A stretch of 64,000 nucleotides of DNA from Chamaecrista fasciculata (Eukaryota; Streptophyta; Magnoliopsida; Fabales; Fabaceae). The notes below the pieces were generated by a model. It was not told the origin of the DNA and did not search any database. It saw only the letters and a list, made by a program, of their open reading frames with translations. The stretch lies in the NCBI GenBank assembly GCA_003254925.1, contig QANZ01005034.1, positions 2,428-66,427 on the forward strand. The letters are read 5' to 3'. Position 1 is the first letter of the stretch. Each line of letters begins with the position of its first letter. Shown piece after piece: positions 56,995 through 64,000 of the stretch. The position numbers and the translations under genes were made by a program.

Positions 56995-57462
56995 AAAAAT
57001 ATATATCACACGTAATTTAAACGACATTAAATTTTCTTATAAGACAAAATTCCGTTGAAATATCCGGATTACGTTTCAGGAACAAAATTCATATTGTTTT
57101 TCTTTTTGTGGGAAAAGTTTTTTTTACATATTTTCTATGTATTTTATCATTTTTTTTGCCTGATAATTTTATTTATTTTTATTGACTACACAATTGAATA
57201 TTTACTATTTAGTATTTTACTGTCTTTACTAGAAATGGAAGTTGCGCCGCAAATAATTACAGTGAATCGAACTACCAAATAAACCGAACCAATTTTGGCC
57301 AAAAAATAAACCGAACCAATGGAGGAAAGAACTCATTGCTGGTTTCATCTATTTCCAGCTATCACCACCACCTCAAACCCCAAACCCTAGAGATCAAAAT
57401 CAACAATTTCTCTCACTCTCAATTCCAAAGGTTTCCCGCATTTTCTCGCTCTTCTATCGAAA

Positions 57463-57484
57463 TCTCTCTCTCTCTCTCTCTCTT
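57463..57484 (+). repeat. (CT)n in the LSM1 leader region
   Basis: A pyrimidine dinucleotide run in the presumed LSM1 5' leader, a common feature of plant leaders. Confidence 0.8.
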
Positions 57485-57524
57485 TCTACGATAATTCACT
57501 CCTCGCACTCTTCCGGTGCGATTG

Positions 57525-57611
57525 GATTTGGATCTGAAACTCAGTAATCGCGGAAGAGGGGGCTTTAGATTCTGCTGTGTTCACTTTGATTTGGATCTGA
57601 AACTCAGTAAT
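57525..57611 (+). repeat. 24-bp direct repeat in the LSM1 leader region
   Basis: Identical 24-bp copies beginning GATTTGGATCTGAAAC occur at 57525-57548 and 57588-57611. The spacing is 63 bp, so a local duplication is likely. Confidence 0.8.
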
Positions 57612-57730
57612 TGCCGGTAATTTAGGGTTTTGTTCTTGTTCTCTTTGTTGGGTGGTTTCAGAATCGGGGATTTCCTTTTCTTGTTATCAGGGATTTTGGG
57701 GGAGGCATCAGAGGTTAATCTGTGCTGCCA

Positions 57731-57859
57731 ATGCCATTTGTGTGGCGTCGGAGAAAATTTTCGGTGGTTTTTGAGATACCGAAAACATTTAAGCTCGATA
57801 ATGTCTTGGGCAGGCCCGGAGGATATCTACCTTTCAACTTCGCTCGCCAGTTATCTTGA
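57731..57859 (+). CDS. Upstream ORF overlapping the LSM1 start
   Basis: ATG 57731 opens a 42-codon frame ending at TGA 57857-57859, in a different frame from LSM1 and covering its start codon and nearly all of exon 1. The peptide is basic near the start (WRRRKF) and has no known similarity. If this ATG is retained in the mature leader, it would lower translation from the LSM1 ATG. Several AG acceptor-like sites lie upstream (57660-57715), so leader splicing may or may not remove it. Confidence 0.4.
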   Translation: MPFVWRRRKFSVVFEIPKTFKLDNVLGRPGGYLPFNFARQLS

Positions 57860-60800
57860 CAGTGAGAATTCTCCCTTTGAATTTAGTCTTTCATATTGAT
57901 GTGAATATTTGTGACGAAGAATGGATTCTCGTAATTGTAGTGTAAGGCTATTATTGACTTTAGCTTTCCTGATTCTTGAAAATTATTACTGCCAAAGAGA
58001 TTTGAACTTAGGCTTTAGTTCTAATGAGTCGAGGAAGGAAAGACTTCTTTTTCATTTTATCTTCATCTCATTTCATATTTCTGAAGAGGCTTATGCATAT
58101 ATATATATATATATATATATTTCAATTTTTATATAAGAACTTGGTCATCCTATTATGTGTTGAATATGCTAGAGTCTTGACTATTGAGTTAATCATAGTC
58201 TCGGGAAAGGTGCAATCTTTCAAGTTGTAGTACATGACTATTATGCATTTTAGTTAGTCTGTTTCTTGCATGTAAGAATATAGATTTGATGCGTCGTACA
58301 TGTAGCAAGGGAACTTGTGGTGACTAATGGCTTAAATTGTGATATCCCTCGTCTGTTATTATTATTTTTTCTCTTCTCTGGCCAAAGATAACCCTTATCT
58401 GTTGAATTTAGGAACAATGAAAATAGAAGATCTTAGAAAGGCAGGGATTAGCTTGAATGAACTTTGAGGGCCTCTAGTTAACATGAAACTTAGTGTACAA
58501 GGAACTGGGTGGACTGAACTGATAAACATAATTGGTGTTTCCTTCTATTCGGGGGTTATGAACTTCAATTCAACAATATATAACCTATTCTTTATGGTCA
58601 TAAACTACTTATAATTGTTCTAGATATATGGGGTAACAACATAGATTTTAGGGATTTCCGGACTTCAATTCTATCCTTGGTTTTCTTCCTTAATTAGCTA
58701 ATTATACCATAATTCCTCTACTGCTTCAAAAGAAGCTTGTACACAAGCTTCTTATAACTTTCATGTATTGTTGTTTTACCTCATAAAGCAGAAAATTTCC
58801 AGTAGCTCAACAGAAGTAAATCGTTGAGAATAGACTATTCATCTTGTTATGTAATTAGGGCAATATGCAACTGCTGCCATTTATAAATTTGATTTGTTTC
58901 ATTGATTATCTTTACATTTCTAGTGCCGTATGAACTGACACTGAAGTGAAGTCTAGACTATAGATATTTATATGAAAACAGTCAAAGCCAATTGGAGCTG
59001 TAAATTTTCTTTCGGTTACATGTTGCAAGTGAGCCTGTTTTCTTAGTGTCACTTCTCTATTGTCATACACTATTTATTGTTGTAGAGAAACTTCTTGTAT
59101 TGCTGCGAGATGGCCGTAAACTCATGGGGACGCTTCGCTCTTTTGATCAATTTGGTACCACATTTTTCTAATTCTTCCATGGTTTGACATGCTACAAGCT
59201 AATTGTCTAAGATCTCATATTTATGACGTGCAGCTAATGCTGTTCTCGAGGGAGCCTGTGAAAGGGTAATTGTTGGCGATCTTTATTGCGACATCCCTCT
59301 AGGTCTTTATGTAATCCGTGGGGAGAATGTTGTTCTGATTGGTGAGCTGGTATGGATATGATTGCTGATTATTTTCTTTTACATCTATTAAGATTTTTTA
59401 CTTTTCAACCTCAAATGTACAATTTTCATTCATCATTTAGGACTTGGAGAGAGAGGAACTTCCCCAGCATATGACGCGTGTTTCAGTACCAGAAATTAAA
59501 AGGGTAAATGTTTCTTGATTGACACTCTTTTTATTTTATGGACATTATACTTTGTTTTGCTATTTTCTCCCTTTGTAAAGTTAGTATCATATTGTAGCTC
59601 ATGTTATCCATTGGCATGTCTCTAATCATTTCCAACAGGATGCCCTAATTTAAAAGGTTGTCTATATAAAGTTTGTTAAGCTTGTGATTTTTCCTTTTCA
59701 CTAATGACAAACAAGCAATTTTGAATGAATAAAGTTGTGTGAATAACTTGATTTTAATATTTATTCACATTTGCTTCTGTAAGCTCTTTTAGCATTGGAC
59801 AAAATGACTGAGTTTGTTGGTGATAGAATAATATAGTTTGAGTTTGTTTTTGCTTGTTAAGTAACTACATTTGGCTTCTTTCCTTTTCTCGGAGATACAT
59901 TGATCTTATTGACATAGACCAAGTGGTGGGAGTTCATTGAATATTACCAGGCATGAGCTACTTGTTTTTATCTCTAGACTTGGAAGCTCCTTTACTAAGT
60001 GTGTAAGATTAAACCCTGATGATGCATCAGTGGATATAGGTGTCTATTGTGACATGATAAACGATTCCTTAAATATTATAATATGGGATGAGGGAGATGC
60101 ATGAAATAAGCAATGAACACAATTCTTATAGAATATAAATACATTTAATATACCTACAGGCTACATAGCGAAAGTGATTACAACTTTTTTACTTGAGTAG
60201 GAAAATGCAAAAATGTGAAGAGATTGTATTGGCACCGCTTTATTAAGACATGGAATTGATTGATTTACGAAATTAGGTTTATTTTCAGGGTTGCTATTGC
60301 ATCTGCTAGTCAAAACTCAACCAGATCTTTTCTTTCCAAATTTGTCCTACTTCATAAATTGCACTTCCCTTATTGACATGCTATCACTAACTGGTTATGA
60401 TAATTTGACATCTACATCACCGTTCCTTTATAACAAGTTTGAGTTGATGCATGATTGTTTCATGAACAATAGTTCCGTTAGAGGGTGAAATATCTTGTCC
60501 AATTGGTTGAATTGGATATGATGGATGTTTGCAAGCAAAGCTGGTCAGGTTTGTAGTTTGTTTACGTTGTTTAAGTCGTCTATTTGTCTGAAATGCCATC
60601 TGTAATGAATTTGGGCGGCATCTAATAAAGACAGTTGAGATATGAATTTGATACTGACTGGTTTTATATTTCACATTAAGAATGAGCTTCTAAAAGGATC
60701 TTTTACCTTCTTATCTAATATTTAGGAGACAGTCTAAATTTCAGGCATTAAGCTTGGGTACATGGGGATATAAAGAGGTATATATGAATCAAATGGGCAG

Positions 60801-62389
60801 TTGCCAAAATTTGGTTGACTTTAAAATGGGCAAGCATACACAATAAATGAGATCATCTACGAGAAACCATGATGTTTTTGTCACCCACTAATGAATCAAA
60901 TGGAAAACACATTTCTAGCAGACTAGGAAACTGAGTTGTAAGCTATGAAGCATAAACATGCCTATTTATAGGCATCTTGCATTGTTGGATGCTTATCATA
61001 CAAGCCTATTAGTTGGTATGTTGCCATGTTGGGTACTTGTTGATATGGACACTACCCTGATGACATGAATCTATCTGTTACAGAATAATAAAGGTTATTT
61101 ATTCTCAGATCTTTGCAAAACATAGTAAACAGAGTAAAGAAAGCCCAGAAAAGGTATACAGATAGAGACAGAGTCCAAACACTAGCTTTTCATTCTTCTC
61201 ACCTTGTATTTCCTCTATTCCCTTGGCCCCGTGTTCCCCTAGCCACAATCTCACCACCTTCGAAGCCGTGATGCTGATGCTGCTGAGGATGCAGGTGTCT
61301 CCTGTTACTCTGTCCTAATATATTCACAACTTGAATCCCAACTAAATCTATTTATCAAGCTAAAGCCCATTGAGTTGATAGAGTGGTTCTTGAACTTCTG
61401 GTCCTAATTCTGGGGAAGTTTGTGGCTAAATGAGAATTGAGGTAGCTGTTCCATGCTCAGCTATTCCGTCCGTAGGTCTTAGTTTGAATCCGACCTTTAC
61501 TTTTTAATATCTGTATGTTAGCCAGTTGACGGGTTGATAGGTGTCATGGTTATCAAAGTCTTCTTTGAAGCAGGAAAACTTCCTTTTCCACTTCAAACTG
61601 TGCCAAACTACAGTAGCAGTTCAACCACCCTTTAGCTTTTCCCAGAGCTTAAAATGGTTATCCCAATTTGGGATCTTGGTAAGAGGTGTACAGCTTTACT
61701 AAAGCCTGCGAAGATGATGATAAAATTCAATAAACTATATTATCAAAATTATGATTTTGATTAATTTTTTTATGATTATAAATAGAGATTTTACACTTCT
61801 AAGTTATTTTTCCTGAAATATAGTCAATGCCACTTATATGGTCACATTTGTTGCTGCAAAATTGGAAATCATTAACTTCATTGCATAATTTTCAGTTAGA
61901 TGATAGTTTCTAATTGGTATTTCATGGAGTTAGATCTTCACCTTTCCAGGCTGCCTGGCCTTGAATTTAATTAAAATCTTCCTTTTGACAATCTCGATCA
62001 GTGTGCTTTCTAATAGAAAAACACTAAGGCTGTATACTATGTAGAATATTACATTTTCTTTTTCATATTTCTGAAAATGTTCACTGGTGTATAGTAGTGG
62101 TGGTGGTCATCACCAGCATCGCTTGTGTGATGAGTCATTGGACTAGTTTTATACATTTGTAATTATTACAGTTTGGCCATTGGTTCTTTTATGATAGTTT
62201 GAAATTGACCTTTGTGGTTATATACTTATAAGTTGCAATGTAGGGGCAACACTCAGTTTTGTGCATGCTTGTTTAGATTCTTTGTTTCTTACCTCAATTT
62301 TTATTATACAGGCACAGAAAGCTGAAAGGGAGGCTTCTGATTTGAAAGGGACCATGAGGAAAAGAATGGAGTTTCTTGATCTGGACTAG
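57801..62389 (+). CDS. LSM1: Sm-like protein LSM1, mRNA decay
   Basis: Five exons joined by hand: 57801-57861, 59086-59154, 59234-59349, 59441-59503 and 62312-62389, all GT-AG, 128 aa, the usual plant LSM1 length. LSM1 is the subunit that makes the cytoplasmic LSM1-7 ring, which binds the 3' end of deadenylated mRNA and activates decapping in processing bodies. The N-terminus MSWAGPEDIYLSTSLASYLD is typical. The Sm1 motif spans exons 2-3 (LLRDGRKLMGTLRSFDQF then ANAVLE, with the RNA-contacting Asp/Asn pattern). The Sm2 motif is IRGENVVLIGE. The C-terminal extension ends KGTMRKRMEFLDLD, the LSM1-specific tail. Intron 4 is 2.8 kb long, unusual beside the other small introns, with no nested gene recognised. 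An upstream ORF overlaps the start. Confidence 0.96.
58097..58120. repeat. (AT)n in LSM1 intron 1
   Basis: A pure AT run inside the 1.2-kb first intron. Confidence 0.8.
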
Positions 62390-63513
62390 TGAACCTTACC
62401 TTACTCTCACAAACTCTTCAGCTTCGCATGTCATCCGCAAATATTATAGCGGCCATTTCTCTACCCCCTTTCTCTCTTGATTTCTTTTGTTGGTGGGGCA
62501 AATTTTAGATGCTGTGGATCGAAAATTCTGGGAATTAGGAGTTTTAAACATTGTTGAAATTTCTTAGGTGTAATATTGTTCAAAATGAATGAATTCGGGT
62601 ATTCCCTGTTCTTGATGAAATTGACATTTCTGGTGATTTCTGTCCATGATTCCTTTTTCTAATTTTGGAAAATGAGTATGGTAATAGCAAAATACATTGT
62701 CGAGCCTCCAAAATCCATATTCTTACTTCATACACAATATGGTTCTTTTCTACTTTCGTGGTCACAAATTGAAGATTGTTAAGAAAATTTCTTTTTTTCT
62801 TTATCAACTCATTTATACTCATTTATTAGAGTATGTATGAGAAAGAAATTGTCTATGTTTAATGTTATTATACCAAAAACGTAAGATGAAATCATATTTT
62901 AAACTAATGGTAGAACAATTGATAAAGTTTGAAGATCAAAATAGAACTAAATTTTGAGGACCAAATCAGAATTTACCCTGTATTTCAAAAATCAAAATGA
63001 GGTTATGAGAAAACATTTATACATAAATATGTTTGTTGAGTAGTCTTTGAATAGGGAAGATGATCGTGGGATACTTTCAAACCCAAGTTTGGGTAAAGGA
63101 AAGTGATTATCAGCATATTATTAATTATTTTTTTTGATATTTTAATTATATATTATTGTCGTTCCTCTAGATTCTCCGGGTTTTCTCTTAGACGGAACAT
63201 GTGTGTGAACTTAGCTGCTGACTGACTAGCTAAGAATGTTGATAAGAGGATGAGCCCCATTGATTGAGTTCTTGAACCCCATCCTCTTTTTTATCAATTC
63301 TCGCTTTTAATGTTTCTTATTTTAAGCTTGGTGTTGGTTAGCTTGATTTCTTTTTTTGGTTGGTGCTAGCCTTTTGGCTGTGACACTCTTGATAGTTTTT
63401 GTTTTATGGTGTTTTGAATGAAGGTATTTTTTCAGCGAAAAAGTAATATTATAAATATGATACTATGCTCAATAATAATTATCTAAGATTAAAATGTGTA
63501 ACTTTAAAATAAA
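62390..63513. other. LSM1 3' region and spacer
   Basis: The first few hundred bases are probably the LSM1 3' UTR. The remainder has no gene that I recognise; GAGGACCAAATCAGAATTTACCC near 62956-62978 looks like the end of a decayed fold-back element. Confidence 0.35.
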
Positions 63514-63665
63514 GGTTAAAGTGCATTTTTTATTCCATAACTTTTGTTCAAGTCTCAATTTGATTTTATTACTTTTTTTGTTGCACTTTTTATCCTATAT
63601 CTTTTGCTCATGTTACAAATTTGGTCTCGTATCATTTTTGCTCTGTTATATTTTAGTCAAGTTGC
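63514..63665. mobile_element. Left arm of a Mutator-like element
   Basis: GGTTAAAGTGCATTTTTTATTCC and the following TTTGGTCTCG phrase match the left arms of 44225 and 52624. The inverse arm is missing. Confidence 0.55.
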
Positions 63666-64000
63666 AAACCAAATTAAGTCGAGTTTGGATTGGATTTAGC
63701 TTGATTTTTGTTAAGTTGAGCAAGGTCAACTGAGCTCGATGGAATCAATTAGGTTGTTTTTTATTTATATTATTTATTTAATTTATATATATGTAAAAAA
63801 ATTAATTAGATAAGATACTACTATTTTTTTTTAGTTTATCATGGCATTAATTCCACATAGGAATTCTTAAAGTAAATTTGGTGAGATCCAATCCATTCAT
63901 ACTTTTAGTTTATCAATTACTACATACAATTATTTCACTCTAAATGTTTAATAGATACCTATTTTACACTCATGATAGTCCACCTACCTTTCTGTGCCGC
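63666..64000. other. Window end, nothing recognised
   Basis: No gene or complete repeat seen. The phrase GAGTTTGGATTGGATTTAGC is weakly similar to hAT-MITE arms. Confidence 0.25.

Noticed and set aside
60291-60674. Frames in LSM1 intron 4
   Set aside because: Opposite-strand overlapping frames without similarity; no nested gene supported.
61371-61495. tRNA-like A and B boxes in LSM1 intron 4 (GAGTTGATAGAGTGGTT and TAGTTTGAATCC)
   Set aside because: The boxes are about 100 bases apart, too far for a tRNA or a normal SINE head, and no cloverleaf forms.
1-64000. CRISPR arrays, operons, ribosome binding sites and riboswitches
   Set aside because: This is plant nuclear DNA; the spaced repeats seen are transposon arms or microsatellites.

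Overview
This is nuclear DNA of a flowering plant, most likely a eudicot. It is AT-rich, its genes carry GT-AG introns, and it is crowded with plant transposon classes: Copia, PIF/Harbinger, Mutator-like, hAT, Helitron, LINE and SINE. No bacterial or organellar gene organisation is seen. The species cannot be named from the sequence alone.

Five genes have good support. (1) A single-exon mitochondrial-type P-class PPR protein of 1032 aa at 5829-8927 (+), resembling Arabidopsis At5g06400. (2) Dihydroneopterin aldolase of folate synthesis, two coding exons, 16540-17071 (-). (3) The HscB iron-sulfur co-chaperone, six coding exons, 21461-23650 (-). (4) A LAZY/DRO1-type IGT-family gravitropism protein, five coding exons, 40979-44650 (+). 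(5) LSM1, the mRNA-decay Sm-like protein, five exons, 57801-62389 (+). Each spliced model was joined by hand, keeps one open frame and ends at the family's usual C-terminus.

Layout. 1-3956 is the 3' part of a Copia element broken by an LTR remnant and a PIF/Harbinger-like element. 3980-25000 holds the PPR, FOLB and HSCB genes. In front of each of these three unrelated genes lies a copy of the same promoter/leader/first-intron segment, each pointing at its own gene; a PPR gene fragment lies between them. 25000-40900 is a gene-free block of LTRs, a LINE remnant, fold-back elements and a large palindrome whose arms are filled with degenerate telomere-like repeats. 40900-45900 is the LAZY/DRO1 gene, with transposons in its introns. 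46000-57000 is another block of a SINE, a Helitron, hAT and Mutator-like elements, including the only long assembly gap (51643-51972). 57300-62400 is LSM1.

The genes do not form a pathway. PPR and HscB are both organelle proteins whose Arabidopsis homologues are neighbours as I recall, and the LAZY and LSM1 homologues are also neighbours there, so the window probably joins two conserved gene pairs. The strongest unusual observation is the reuse of one leader segment by three adjacent, unrelated genes.
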